From contig NZ_AOID01000012.1 of the NCBI RefSeq assembly GCF_000337195.1, positions 274 to 34,173 on the forward strand: 33,900 bases of DNA, given 5' to 3'. Shown piece by piece: positions 22,378-29,852 of the stretch (within the stretch, counting starts at the first letter, position 1; each line of letters opens with the position of its first letter). The position numbers and the translations under genes are program-made. The notes under the pieces were generated by a model, which was not told the origin of the DNA, did not search any database, and saw only the letters and a list, made by a program, of their open reading frames with translations. Source of the stretch: Natrinema versiforme JCM 10478. Its GTDB lineage: Archaea; Halobacteriota; Halobacteria; Halobacteriales; Natrialbaceae.

Positions 22378-22851
22378 TTATTCGGCGTCTTCGATGAGCT
22401 CTTGGGCGAGCTCGGGCGTATACGTGAAGTCCGGCTCGAGTTCGTCGCCGCGGTAGTAGTCGGCGAGGCGTCGAACCTTCGCTTCGGTGTTCTGCAGGGC
22501 GCGCTTGTTCTGGTGGTCCTGCTGGTTCTCCTGCATGTGTTCGCGCAGGCGCACTGCTCGTTCCATCAGGCTCCAGAGGTCCTCGGGGATGTCCGCTCGC
22601 GCGTCGTTCTCCTCGAGGATCTCGGTGATCTTCTTCCCGGTCGCCAGCTTGACGTCCGGAACGGGCGTGCCGGTGACGCCCTCGTCACGCAGCTTCATCC
22701 CGATCTGACTCGGCTCATGACCCTGCTCTGCTAGTTCGACGACCCGGTCTTCGATGTCTGCTGGGTCGACGTCGCTCCACTCCGGCGGTTCGTCTGCCGA
22801 CGGCTTGTCCGAACCGGACGAGCCGCGACGGCGGGTGTGCATTCGTGCCAT
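22378..22851 (-). CDS. rps15: 30S ribosomal protein S15 (uS15)
   Basis: This is the 157-residue archaeal form, with the extended N-terminal domain: MARMHTRRRGSSGSDKP, then EWSDVDPADIEDRVVELAEQG, then PSQIGMKLRDEGVTGTPVPD. The core S15 fold follows (LMERAVRLREHMQENQQDHQ, RALQNTEAKVRRLADYY). The start at 22851 gives the standard haloarchaeal N-terminus; the open frame upstream is non-coding in character. It is the first gene of the operon with the RecJ-like protein, Pcc1 and S3Ae. The leader upstream contains a strong hairpin (separate feature). Confidence 0.97.
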   Translation of the reverse strand: MARMHTRRRGSSGSDKPSADEPPEWSDVDPADIEDRVVELAEQGHEPSQIGMKLRDEGVTGTPVPDVKLATGKKITEILEENDARADIPEDLWSLMERAVRLREHMQENQQDHQNKRALQNTEAKVRRLADYYRGDELEPDFTYTPELAQELIEDAE

Positions 22852-23218
22852 TGTTGAGGATAGGAATCGCACTGACCGCTCGGGATGCTGTCGAAGACAA
22901 CATCTGGCTCTCGCCGTGCACTTCCGCAATCCCAAGCCACCCCAAAGAGCGGATGGCGCAGTCGGATTTGCGGCCGTGCGCTTCCCACCGGTCCTTCCCT
23001 CGTCGGGGACTAAAGGGTTTCTACATCGCCGGCACCGCCGATTCTCGCTCGAGTACCGATCAGACGACACGTCCCGACGCGAGTGGGCTTCTCGGGAGAG
23101 CCGACCCGATATCCGGCTGCTTACTCTGCTGCTTAGATGACAACTTGTGGAACTGTTCTGTCCGATGAGTGATCGTGCGTTACGTTCATACCGCGGGAGT
23201 CCGAAGTTACGGTACGGA
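22852..23218. other. Divergent intergenic region upstream of S15 and the DUF5793-like gene
   Basis: No convincing gene is found in these 367 bases. Frames running through it lack the acidic composition of the genes here. For the minus strand no TATA lies at leaderless distance from S15. A promoter-like AAACCCTTTAGTC (minus strand, about 23009-23021) would give a leader of roughly 130 bases that includes the hairpin at 22884-22904. The right end holds the promoter of the plus-strand gene at 23219. Confidence 0.5.
22884..22904 (-). promoter_or_regulatory. Hairpin in the presumed S15 leader
   Basis: On the minus strand GATGTTGTC and GACAGCATC pair over nine bases with one G-U pair. The loop is UUC between C and G, forming a UUCG-like cap. 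It sits 33-53 bases upstream of the S15 start codon. It could be a leader regulatory structure, by analogy with S15 autoregulation in bacteria. Confidence 0.45.
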
Positions 23219-23686
23219 ATGAGGCGCGAGCACTTCACGTTAGACGTCACCAATATCGACTGGGTCGAAACCGGCGGTGAACCCGAAAAGCCCGCGGTAT
23301 CGATCGATTTCACCGGCCCGGCGACGATGCTACGCGAGCGCCTCACTGGTCCCGGCGGAGACGTTCTCGAGGCGAGCGAAACCGACGCGGCCCTCCGACT
23401 GCAAGGGCCGCTCGGGGACGATACCACGGGGGTAGTGAGCGTGACCAACCGCGTCACCGGCGAGTTCATTCTCGAACTCAACGAAGACGCCGAGGACGTC
23501 CTCCAGTTCATCCGGGCCGCGCGGGGCTACGGCGAGGACGCCGCCGACGAGGGCCGGTACGAGGTCGAACTCACGCTCGACGGCGAGCCGTTCGTCACCT
23601 ACGACAAACGAACGTTTCTCGTCTACGACGACGAAGGGAGCCTGCTCCGCCAGCACAGCTTGATCCCCAGCGGCGTCGAACTGTAA
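23219..23686 (+). CDS. Haloarchaeal conserved protein (DUF5793-like)
   Basis: The protein has 155 residues. An ATG at 23219 gives the N-terminus MRREHFTLDVTNIDWV, where acidic haloarchaeal composition starts; the 24 codons of open frame before it (MELFCPMSDRALRSY) look non-coding. The sequence is mostly beta (AVSIDFTGPATMLRERLTGP, EVELTLDGEPFVTYDKRTFL) with one helical segment, DAEDVLQFIRAARGYGED. It matches my memory of a family restricted to Halobacteria; no enzyme motif is seen. No membrane segment or signal is present, so it is cytoplasmic. It precedes the ABC ATPase by 105 bases but that gene has its own promoter. Confidence 0.8.
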   Translation: MRREHFTLDVTNIDWVETGGEPEKPAVSIDFTGPATMLRERLTGPGGDVLEASETDAALRLQGPLGDDTTGVVSVTNRVTGEFILELNEDAEDVLQFIRAARGYGEDAADEGRYEVELTLDGEPFVTYDKRTFLVYDDEGSLLRQHSLIPSGVEL

Positions 23687-23731
23687 TCCGCGCGCCGGGG
23701 GATTTCTTACTGACCGGGATCGGACCGGCAG

Positions 23732-23740
23732 CTATAAGTG
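23732..23740 (+). promoter_or_regulatory. TATA box of the ABC ATPase gene
   Basis: CTATAAGTG lies about 55 bases before the ATG at 23792. Transcription would start near 23760, just beyond the palindrome at 23742-23757. Confidence 0.55.
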
Positions 23741-23741
23741 T

Positions 23742-23757
23742 TTTAGGGCCGCCTAAA
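23742..23757. promoter_or_regulatory. DtxR/IdeR-type operator
   Basis: TTTAGG-GCCG-CCTAAA is a 6+4+6 inverted repeat. The half-site TTAGG/CCTAA is the classic recognition element of DtxR-family iron/manganese regulators. It sits between the TATA box and the expected start of transcription, where binding would block polymerase. It is probably bound by a DtxR-family repressor encoded elsewhere or by the SirR-like protein of this window. Confidence 0.7.
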
Positions 23758-23791
23758 GCGAACGTACACCGGCAGACGCCGGAGTTGATTC

Positions 23792-24964
23792 ATGGCGAAC
23801 GGACAGCTACTCACGACGGCGGTCGAGGACGAGCCCCGGGAATCGACGGCCGCGGAGACGGTTCTGGAACTCGACGGTGTCGCGAAACGATTCGGCAGCG
23901 AGGATGTCATCGGCGACCTCTCGCTGTCCGTTCGCGACGGGGAGATCCTGACGCTGCTCGGTCCGTCGGGCTGTGGGAAAACCACGACGCTGCGTCTGAT
24001 CGCCGGCCTCGAGAGACCGAACGCCGGGACGGTCACGCTCCAAGACGAACCCGTCGCCGGCGACGGCCGCTTCGTCCCGCCGGAGGAACGCGGCGTCGGC
24101 GTCGTCTTTCAGGATTTCGCGCTGTTCCCGCATCTGACCGCCCACGAGAACGTCGCCTTCGGTCTGAAAGACTGGGACGAGGCCGAACGCGAGGAGCGCG
24201 TCGACGAACTCCTCGAACTCGTCGGGCTCGCGGACCACGGCGCGGACTATCCGGACGAACTCTCCGGCGGCCAGCAACAGCGGATCGCGCTCGCGCGGTC
24301 GCTGGCTCCCGAACCGGAGATGCTCCTGCTCGACGAACCCTTCTCGAACTTGGACGTCGACCTACGCGTCGAGATGCGCGAGGAGGTCCGCCGAATCATC
24401 AAGGAAACCGGCGTCACCGCCATCTCCGTCACGCACGATCAGGAGGAGGCGCTGTCGATCTCCGACCGGGTGGCCGTGATGAACGACGGCGACATCGAGC
24501 AGATCGACACGCCCCAGCAGGTCTTCCAGCAGCCCGAATCGCGGTTCGTCGCAGGGTTTCTCGGCCACGCCAGTTTCCTCTCGGGCGAGGTCCGCGACGA
24601 TCACGTCGACACCGCGCTCGGCCACGTGCCCCGCGAGGATGTCCACGGTCTGGCCCACCAGTACGACGGCAGCGATGTCGATCTCTTGGTACGCCCGGAC
24701 GACGTGACGGCCTTCCCCACCGACGAATCGGAGGCAGACGGGCGCGTCGTCTACCGGCGGTACCTCGGCCCGACAGTTCTCTACCGCGTGGAACTCGACG
24801 GCGGCGAGACCATCGCTTGCATGCACAACCACTCCGACCGCATCGACCTCGACGAGCGCGTCGGCGTCCGCGTCACCGCAGATCACGAACTGGCGTGGTT
24901 CCCCGCGGACCACCGCGAGGGCGTCGACGCGGAGACGGACGTGACCCCTGCCGGCGCTGACTAA
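23792..24964 (+). CDS. ABC transporter ATP-binding protein, FbpC/PotA type (probably iron uptake)
   Basis: The 390-residue ATPase has Walker A GPSGCGKTT at 57-65, Q-loop VVFQDFALFPH, signature LSGGQQQR near 160, Walker B MLLLDEPFSNLD near 180, and the switch His in SVTHDQEEAL. The C-terminal 110 residues form a TOBE-like domain (LLVRPDDVTAFP, VVYRRYLGPTVLYRVELDGG) as in ferric iron, polyamine or sulphate importers. The first 25 residues are a non-conserved extension; a later start is possible. No permease or binding protein is adjacent, so it is an orphan subunit. The DtxR-type operator in its promoter makes a metal, most likely ferric iron, the best substrate guess. Confidence 0.88.
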   Translation: MANGQLLTTAVEDEPRESTAAETVLELDGVAKRFGSEDVIGDLSLSVRDGEILTLLGPSGCGKTTTLRLIAGLERPNAGTVTLQDEPVAGDGRFVPPEERGVGVVFQDFALFPHLTAHENVAFGLKDWDEAEREERVDELLELVGLADHGADYPDELSGGQQQRIALARSLAPEPEMLLLDEPFSNLDVDLRVEMREEVRRIIKETGVTAISVTHDQEEALSISDRVAVMNDGDIEQIDTPQQVFQQPESRFVAGFLGHASFLSGEVRDDHVDTALGHVPREDVHGLAHQYDGSDVDLLVRPDDVTAFPTDESEADGRVVYRRYLGPTVLYRVELDGGETIACMHNHSDRIDLDERVGVRVTADHELAWFPADHREGVDAETDVTPAGAD

Positions 24965-25063
24965 CCGTCCGGCCCCGCTGCGCTCTCGGCAGAGTCAGTA
25001 TTTCCCCTTCTCTCGCTCCGCCACCGGCCCAGTCCTATCGAATCAACGTTCCGAACAGTCACG

Positions 25064-25071
25064 TTAATATA
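25064..25071 (+). promoter_or_regulatory. TATA box of the DUF998-like gene
   Basis: TTAATATA lies 22-29 bases before the ATG at 25093, typical leaderless spacing. Confidence 0.6.
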
Positions 25072-25092
25072 CAGGGGCCCGCGAGCCAGCGT

Positions 25093-25734
25093 ATGGCAGA
25101 CCGGCGGCACATCGCGACGTACTGCGGGATCGCCAGCCCGATCGTCTCGCTTGGCGCGATCGTTCTCGCGACGATCGTCGCCCCGACCGAGACGTTCACG
25201 TGGCAGGGACGGGCCCTCTCGGATATGGGTCGCTACGGCGCGCCGACGTTCCCGCTGTTCAACGGTGGGCTGATCGCGGGCGGGCTGCTCGGACTCCCGT
25301 TCGGCTGGCGGCTGTGGAGCGCGAGCCGGAACACCCTCGAGCGCCTCGGCACACTGTTGCTCGCGCTCACCGTCGTCGGAATGATCGGTGTCGGCGTCTT
25401 CTTCCTCGAGCACACGGCCGTCTACCTCGAGACGAGCCTGCACGGCCTCGCGGCGCTTACAGTGTTCGGCGTGGCCCCGTTCGCGGCATGGGTCTACGGC
25501 TCCGGGGCGGCGCTTGCCGGGGACGCCCGGCTCGCGGTGGCGTCGTTCTGGCTCGGAAACGTCCATCCCGTCGCCTGGCTGGGGTGGGTGCTGTCGATCG
25601 GCGGCGTCGACACCAACATGTGGTTTGCCGTGCCCGAATTCGTCGCTGCCGTCGCTCTCGGTGGCTGGACCCTACTCCTCGCGGTCACGCTCCGCCATCG
25701 TCCCGACGGCGAACTGGCCGCACCGAACCGTTGA
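25093..25734 (+). CDS. Multipass membrane protein, DUF998-like
   Basis: The 213-residue protein has six hydrophobic segments, at about 10-30, 53-73, 84-104, 115-137, 145-168 and 178-200. The pattern IVSLGAIVLATIVAPTETFT, then LSDMGRYGAP, PLFNGGLIAGGLL, LHGLAALTVFGVAPFAAW is characteristic of the DUF998 family, which has no firmly established role. The conserved short loop (S-D-x-G) after the first helix and the NGG motif at helix 2 fit. It is monocistronic by its own TATA box, ending 68 bases before the UPF0058 gene. Confidence 0.85.
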   Translation: MADRRHIATYCGIASPIVSLGAIVLATIVAPTETFTWQGRALSDMGRYGAPTFPLFNGGLIAGGLLGLPFGWRLWSASRNTLERLGTLLLALTVVGMIGVGVFFLEHTAVYLETSLHGLAALTVFGVAPFAAWVYGSGAALAGDARLAVASFWLGNVHPVAWLGWVLSIGGVDTNMWFAVPEFVAAVALGGWTLLLAVTLRHRPDGELAAPNR

Positions 25735-25802
25735 AAATCCCGGCCGGTTTTGCGACGCTCGGCCACACAACGCTTAAATCGAAACCACTCCTATACGGGG
25801 AT

Positions 25803-26081
25803 ATGCATAAAGACGAACTTCTCGAGCTCCACGAAGAACTCGTCGTTATCATGGAGTACTTCTCGGATCGCGAGGAGGTCGACGAAACCCTGTTCGATCA
25901 CTATCGCCAACTCGATGTGGATCCCTCCCACGTCCACAAATCGAAGAGCGAACACAAACACGCCGTCTTCGTCCTCGGGAACGCGCTGGCGAGTGCCATG
26001 AGCGAAGACGAGTTCTCGAGTGCCGGTCGGATCGGCAAGCGGATGAAGGAACTTGCCGAGGACGCAGAGTCAAAAATATAG
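25803..26081 (+). CDS. UPF0058 family protein
   Basis: This is a 92-residue all-helical acidic protein. The start MHKDELLELHEELVVIMEYF is typical of the UPF0058 family, which is widespread in Euryarchaeota but lacks a known biochemical role. HYRQLDVDPSHVHKSKSEHK and HAVFVLGNALASAM contain several conserved histidines that might bind metal. The longer open frame upstream is a shadow of the DUF998-like gene. A TATA-like CTTAAAT at 25773-25779 fits the ATG at 25803. The stop is followed at once by a small hairpin. Confidence 0.9.
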   Translation: MHKDELLELHEELVVIMEYFSDREEVDETLFDHYRQLDVDPSHVHKSKSEHKHAVFVLGNALASAMSEDEFSSAGRIGKRMKELAEDAESKI

Positions 26082-26083
26082 CC

Positions 26084-26100
26084 CGTTTCTAGGCGAAACG
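26084..26100. repeat. Short hairpin CGTTTC-TAGGC-GAAACG
   Basis: A perfect 6-bp stem with a 5-base loop immediately follows the UPF0058 stop and touches the TATA box (26101-26108) of the next gene. It may serve as a terminator, an operator, or neither. Confidence 0.35.
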
Positions 26101-26108
26101 TATTTAGT
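26101..26108 (+). promoter_or_regulatory. TATA box of the 896-residue protein gene
   Basis: TATTTAGT lies 22-29 bases before the ATG at 26130, consistent with a leaderless transcript. Confidence 0.5.
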
Positions 26109-26129
26109 GTGGTTCTCGCTTGTTGAACT

Positions 26130-28820
26130 ATGGACCCGCGCACGCAAGAGCGCGTCGAGGAGTGGGACTCCCGCCAGTTCAGCGGCGGTTTCGATGGCCT
26201 CTCCGATCTCGCTGACGCTGATTTCTCCGGTGCCGTCTCGGCGGTCGGCACGTGGCTCTTTATGCTCAACGGCCGGATCATCGGCGTCGTCGACGGCGAT
26301 ATCGAGGACTTCGAGACCGCCTCCGGGACACGCTACGAGGCCCCCCATCCGTCGCTGCCGCTACTCTGTGCAATGGAGGAACGCGGCGGCGAGACACGGG
26401 CGAAATACTACACCAACGAGACCCCGCTTCGGGAGGTCGACAACACCCTCCAGAGCGGCTCGTTTACCGGCTATATCGAACTGAGCGAGAACGTACTCAG
26501 CGGCGACTACTACGCCGTCTACTACGGCGGCCGCCGGATGGCCGCCGCCTACATCGGTAACGCCGGGCGGTTGCTCACCGGCGACGAGGCCTTCGAGCGA
26601 GCGGCCGACGAGGTCGGCATCTACGAGGTGACCGATGTCGAAATCGAGGTCACCGACGTTCCGGGAACGGGCGATGCTGGTGTCGGTGACGACGCCACAG
26701 GCGCGGACGAAACCGCCGACGGAGCCGACTCGCGCTCGGAGCCCGTCTCTCCCGCCGATCCGGGCGCGCCCGACTCGGGCGACTCGAGTACCGAGCCGGC
26801 CGCCGAGTCGTCGAGTTCGTCGATCGAACCGATCAACGTCTCGAGTACCGACTCGAGCGGGAGCGCCGACGCGGCCGACCCCGATCCGATCGAAGACGTG
26901 ACCGTCGACGATCCGTCGTCGCTGACGTCGGACATCGATCTCACGGGCGATCCGTCGGGAATCACCGCGACCGACGAGACGCCGGGAGAGTCCGACAGGG
27001 CTTCGGCCGGGATCACCGACGCGGAGCCCGACGCCGGTCCCGCGGCGTCCGAACGCGGAGACGCGGCCGGTTCGCGGACGGACGACTCTCCGGTCACCGA
27101 CTCGCCGGACGGCGACTCCACCGAAACCGGTCCCGATGCCGTCCCTGCGACCGACGATGAGAGCGACGCGTCGTCCCCGACTGCCGACGCCGCCGAGGCG
27201 GTTGCGGCGGTCGACGCGGAGCCAGTCGAGGCCGATCCGGACGATGCGGTTGCCGACCCCGATACCGAGACGGCGGCCGCGAGTCCCGACCTCGCGGAGG
27301 TCGAGGCGGCGGCCGAAGAACTCGAGCGAAACGATATCTCGTGGGTCGACGAGGACGATGAAGGCGCGGCTCACGAGGGACCTGACGGCGACGACACACC
27401 GGATCTGGCGGCCGACGACGGCACCGCGACGGCAGCCGATGCGAGTCCCGAGGAGGAAGACGAGGGCGACCTCGAGGAGCAGTTCGAACGCGAGGAAGCG
27501 TGGCGCGAAACGCGGCGCATTCCCTCGATCGATCCGGACAACAGCGAGGCCGACGAATCGGCGGCCGCGAGCGCGGGCGAGCGTGGTGGGCAGGAGAGCC
27601 GATCGGCGGCTTCGCCCTCGACAGGGGCGGACGCGGGGACCGACCCCGCAACCGCCGCCTCGTCGAACGGCGTCCAGTCCGATTCGCCGACCGCAGAGTC
27701 GACGACCGCTGCCGGGCAGTCCTCCGAGACGCGCGAGCAGCGATCGCGAAGCCAGTCGCGTGGACGGGGATCACAGGAGACTGGACAGTCCCGGTCGGAA
27801 CCGTCCACCTCGACGAGCGAACGGAGCCAGAACCGCGGAGCGAGCGAGGAACAGGAACGGATCGCGGCGCTCACCGAGAAACTCGAGACCCTGCAGGAAC
27901 AGCGCGACGCGCTCGTAGAGAAGGCCGAGGAACTCGAGGCCGAACGCGACCGTCTGCGCTCGGAAAACGACGAACTGTCCTCGACGGTCGACCGGCTCCA
28001 GTCCCGGATCGAGGAACTCGAGACGGAACTGGAACGCGAGCGGGCGCGCACGCAGGATGCCGGGAGCGCGGCGTCCGGCGGGGCCGGTGGCGGTACCCAA
28101 CTCTCGGCCCAGCAGGCGCTTTCGGGAACGAACCTCTTCGTCAGATACGCCTCGAAGAGCCAGCCGACCCTCGAGAAAGCCCACGACGGCGCTGCCGACC
28201 GCAACGACGTCGCGGCGAACCTGCAACTCGAGCACCACACGCAGTTCGACTCGGCCGACACCGTCGTCGACGGCGAACCGTTCGCCGACTTCCTCGCGTC
28301 GTCGATGGAGTACCGATTCGTCGACTGGCTCACCGAGATGCTCCTCTACGAGATCCGCGACACCGGCAACGCGGACGGACTGGGCGACCTCTACGACGCT
28401 ATCCCGCGGATCGACCGGGCCGAACTCGACGCCACCATCTCGCTTGAGGATGACGATACCGAGGACGTTCCCGATCAGGTCACGTTCGATGTCGTCGCGT
28501 TCGACAAGATGGGGAATCCGTTGGTCCTGGTCACGCTCAACGACTCGCGGGAGCCGGCATCGACGGAACTACTCGAGGGTCTCGAGGAAGCCGCCTCCGC
28601 AGTGAAGGCGAATTATCCGGATCTCGCGGCGGCGATCGCCGTCACCTCGAGTTACTTCGAGCCCGGCGCGCTCGAGGTGGCCGAGCGGGCGACCAGCGGC
28701 GGCTTCCTCAGCCGCGGCTCGAAGCTCAGTTACGTCAACCTCTCGCGGAAGGAGGGGTATCACCTCTGTCTGGTCGAGTCGCGCTCCGAAGGGTTCCACA
28801 TGAACGTGCCGGAACTGTAG
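26130..28820 (+). CDS. Large haloarchaeal protein: N-domain, acidic disordered centre, coiled coil, DUF7527-like C-domain
   Basis: The 896-residue protein has no signal or membrane segment. Residues 1-172 form a folded domain (VGTWLFMLNGRIIGVVDGDI, GGETRAKYYTNETPLREVDN, SGDYYAVYYGGRRMAAAYIG). Residues about 173-570 are low complexity, dominated by Asp, Ala, Ser, Thr and Pro. Residues 573-642 are a textbook coiled coil (ALTEKLETLQEQRDALVEKA). Residues 658-896 are a second folded domain (GTNLFVRYASKSQPTLEKAH, VDWLTEMLLYEIRDTGNADG, VTFDVVAFDKMGNPLVLVTL) with a faint resemblance to restriction-endonuclease-like cores. The DUF number is from memory. A cytoskeletal, scaffold or DNA-associated role is possible but unsupported. 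The gene stands alone. Confidence 0.8.
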   Translation: MDPRTQERVEEWDSRQFSGGFDGLSDLADADFSGAVSAVGTWLFMLNGRIIGVVDGDIEDFETASGTRYEAPHPSLPLLCAMEERGGETRAKYYTNETPLREVDNTLQSGSFTGYIELSENVLSGDYYAVYYGGRRMAAAYIGNAGRLLTGDEAFERAADEVGIYEVTDVEIEVTDVPGTGDAGVGDDATGADETADGADSRSEPVSPADPGAPDSGDSSTEPAAESSSSSIEPINVSSTDSSGSADAADPDPIEDVTVDDPSSLTSDIDLTGDPSGITATDETPGESDRASAGITDAEPDAGPAASERGDAAGSRTDDSPVTDSPDGDSTETGPDAVPATDDESDASSPTADAAEAVAAVDAEPVEADPDDAVADPDTETAAASPDLAEVEAAAEELERNDISWVDEDDEGAAHEGPDGDDTPDLAADDGTATAADASPEEEDEGDLEEQFEREEAWRETRRIPSIDPDNSEADESAAASAGERGGQESRSAASPSTGADAGTDPATAASSNGVQSDSPTAESTTAAGQSSETREQRSRSQSRGRGSQETGQSRSEPSTSTSERSQNRGASEEQERIAALTEKLETLQEQRDALVEKAEELEAERDRLRSENDELSSTVDRLQSRIEELETELERERARTQDAGSAASGGAGGGTQLSAQQALSGTNLFVRYASKSQPTLEKAHDGAADRNDVAANLQLEHHTQFDSADTVVDGEPFADFLASSMEYRFVDWLTEMLLYEIRDTGNADGLGDLYDAIPRIDRAELDATISLEDDDTEDVPDQVTFDVVAFDKMGNPLVLVTLNDSREPASTELLEGLEEAASAVKANYPDLAAAIAVTSSYFEPGALEVAERATSGGFLSRGSKLSYVNLSRKEGYHLCLVESRSEGFHMNVPEL

Positions 28821-29075
28821 GCCGTCGCGCTTGCGATTCTCTTCCCGTCTCTGTGTGGCGATGTGCTAACGAGACGATAGCGACTGCCGACCTGTTCGGA
28901 CAGCGCACGTCGCGATCGGGATCGGGGAGCAGCGGCTCGAAGCGATCGACGAGAACAACTGCGATACGCGCGAGCGTGGCGCTAAATCGGCTGGAAAACG
29001 GTGATGAGAAGTTCGGCATGTTCGCGTCGCGCCGGCTGCCGGCCGCGGGGACGACAATCCGAACCGGGCGGAAGA

Positions 29076-29381
29076 CTACCCTTCGATCTCTGCGACGTCT
29101 TCGATCTTCATCCCGTCGAGCTTGTCGACGATGTCGTCGATCTTGCCGTCGAGTTCGTCGACGAACTCGGCGGTGCGCTCGGTCTTGATCGCTCCCTGAC
29201 TCGAGGGCTCGATCAGGTTCTCTTCCTCGAGGACCCGAAGCGAGTAGCGGACCTTGTGGTGGGGGTAACCGGTCTCGTTGGACATTTTGACGATCCCGAT
29301 GGGCTCGTTCTCGATGACCATCTTCAGGACCTGGAGATGACGTTCCAGCATATCGACTTCCTTCTCAAGTCTATCTATCAT
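29076..29381 (-). CDS. Archaeal winged-helix transcriptional regulator
   Basis: The 101-residue protein begins with an amphipathic helix (MIDRLEKEVDMLERHLQVLK), then a winged helix: VIENEPIGIVKMSNETGYPH with recognition helix HHKVRYSLRVLEEENLIEPS and a wing to about 70. A C-terminal helix VDELDGKIDDIVDKLDGMK probably mediates dimerisation. This build is common in euryarchaeal regulators of the phage-repressor-like wHTH type. Its target is unknown. It is convergent with the 896-residue gene (255 bases of gene-free DNA between) and divergent from purA. Confidence 0.85.
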   Translation of the reverse strand: MIDRLEKEVDMLERHLQVLKMVIENEPIGIVKMSNETGYPHHKVRYSLRVLEEENLIEPSSQGAIKTERTAEFVDELDGKIDDIVDKLDGMKIEDVAEIEG

Positions 29382-29407
29382 GGCATTTGTTAACTTGTCT
29401 TTGGACC

Positions 29408-29415
29408 TTTTAAAA
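29408..29415 (-). promoter_or_regulatory. TATA box of the winged-helix gene
   Basis: TTTTAAAA, self-complementary, is centred about 30 bases upstream of the ATG at 29381 on the minus strand. This predicts a leaderless mRNA. Confidence 0.6.
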
Positions 29416-29663
29416 GTTACTCTCGGCGACTGAAATGACTACTCCCAAACCAACACTCGGTCCTGTCAGTAGTTAACGTTTCCGATCCCAGCGGTCCCGG
29501 GGGTCGGGCCTCTGGCGGGTCGTCGGCGACCCGTCGCTGTGTCCGTATCTCGGCCGTTTGCACCGCTAGTATATATACTGGTAGCTATTCCATCGCTCAC
29601 TGTCCGTCCCGCGATTCGTTCGACGAATTGTGCCGAACGACATTCCCGATGACGGCCCCAACA

Positions 29664-29745
29664 ATCGTCGCCACTGAACGTCACTGCACGCCTGATCGCC
29701 GGATGGTATTGCGATCAGTGTGTCAATCGGTTCAGTGGCGACGAT
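29664..29745. repeat. 82-bp nested inverted repeat upstream of purA
   Basis: The outer arms ATCGTCGCCACTGAAC (29664-29679) and GTTCAGTGGCGACGAT (29730-29745) are perfect over 16 bases. The inner arms CTGATCGC (29692-29699) and GCGATCAG (29711-29718) are perfect over 8 bases with an 11-base loop. It lies 107 bases before purA. It might be a cruciform or operator, a folded RNA, or a miniature element with terminal inverted repeats; no flanking target duplication is evident. Confidence 0.75.
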
Positions 29746-29821
29746 AGCCGAATGCGGCGGTTCGGCCGTGCCGTCCGATCGGTCGAGCAGCGACTGCCAC
29801 CCACCCGTATACCGAAATCTG

Positions 29822-29827
29822 TTTATC
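29822..29827 (+). promoter_or_regulatory. TATA box of purA
   Basis: TTTATC lies 26-31 bases before the purA ATG. This makes purA probably leaderless and separates the inverted repeat at 29664-29745 from its mRNA. Confidence 0.5.
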
Positions 29828-29852
29828 GGCCCGGCAAGAATCCGCCGCTGTT

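Larger units (their letters stand above)
29382..29852. other. 471-base divergent intergenic region upstream of purA
   Basis: I see no protein gene here; open frames crossing it are Arg-rich or lack G/C-ending codons. From left to right it holds the minus-strand TATA box (29408-29415), a GC-rich stretch, the perfect palindrome AGTATATATACT (29568-29579), the 82-bp nested inverted repeat (29664-29745), and a TATA-like TTTATC (29822-29827) for purA. The middle part could encode a structured non-coding RNA. Confidence 0.55.

Noticed and set aside
22930-23010. tRNA-like stretch (GGATGGCGCAGTCGGATTT) upstream of S15
   Set aside because: No consistent acceptor stem, anticodon arm or GGTTCGAATCC-type T-loop could be drawn.
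29000-29006. GTGATGA, matching box C of C/D guide RNAs
   Set aside because: No CTGA box D or second C'/D' pair follows within 60 bases.
29466-29684. 72-codon minus-strand frame upstream of purA
   Set aside because: It starts inside the nested inverted repeat, is Arg/Gly/Thr-rich rather than acidic, and lacks the strong G/C preference at third positions. Judged non-coding.
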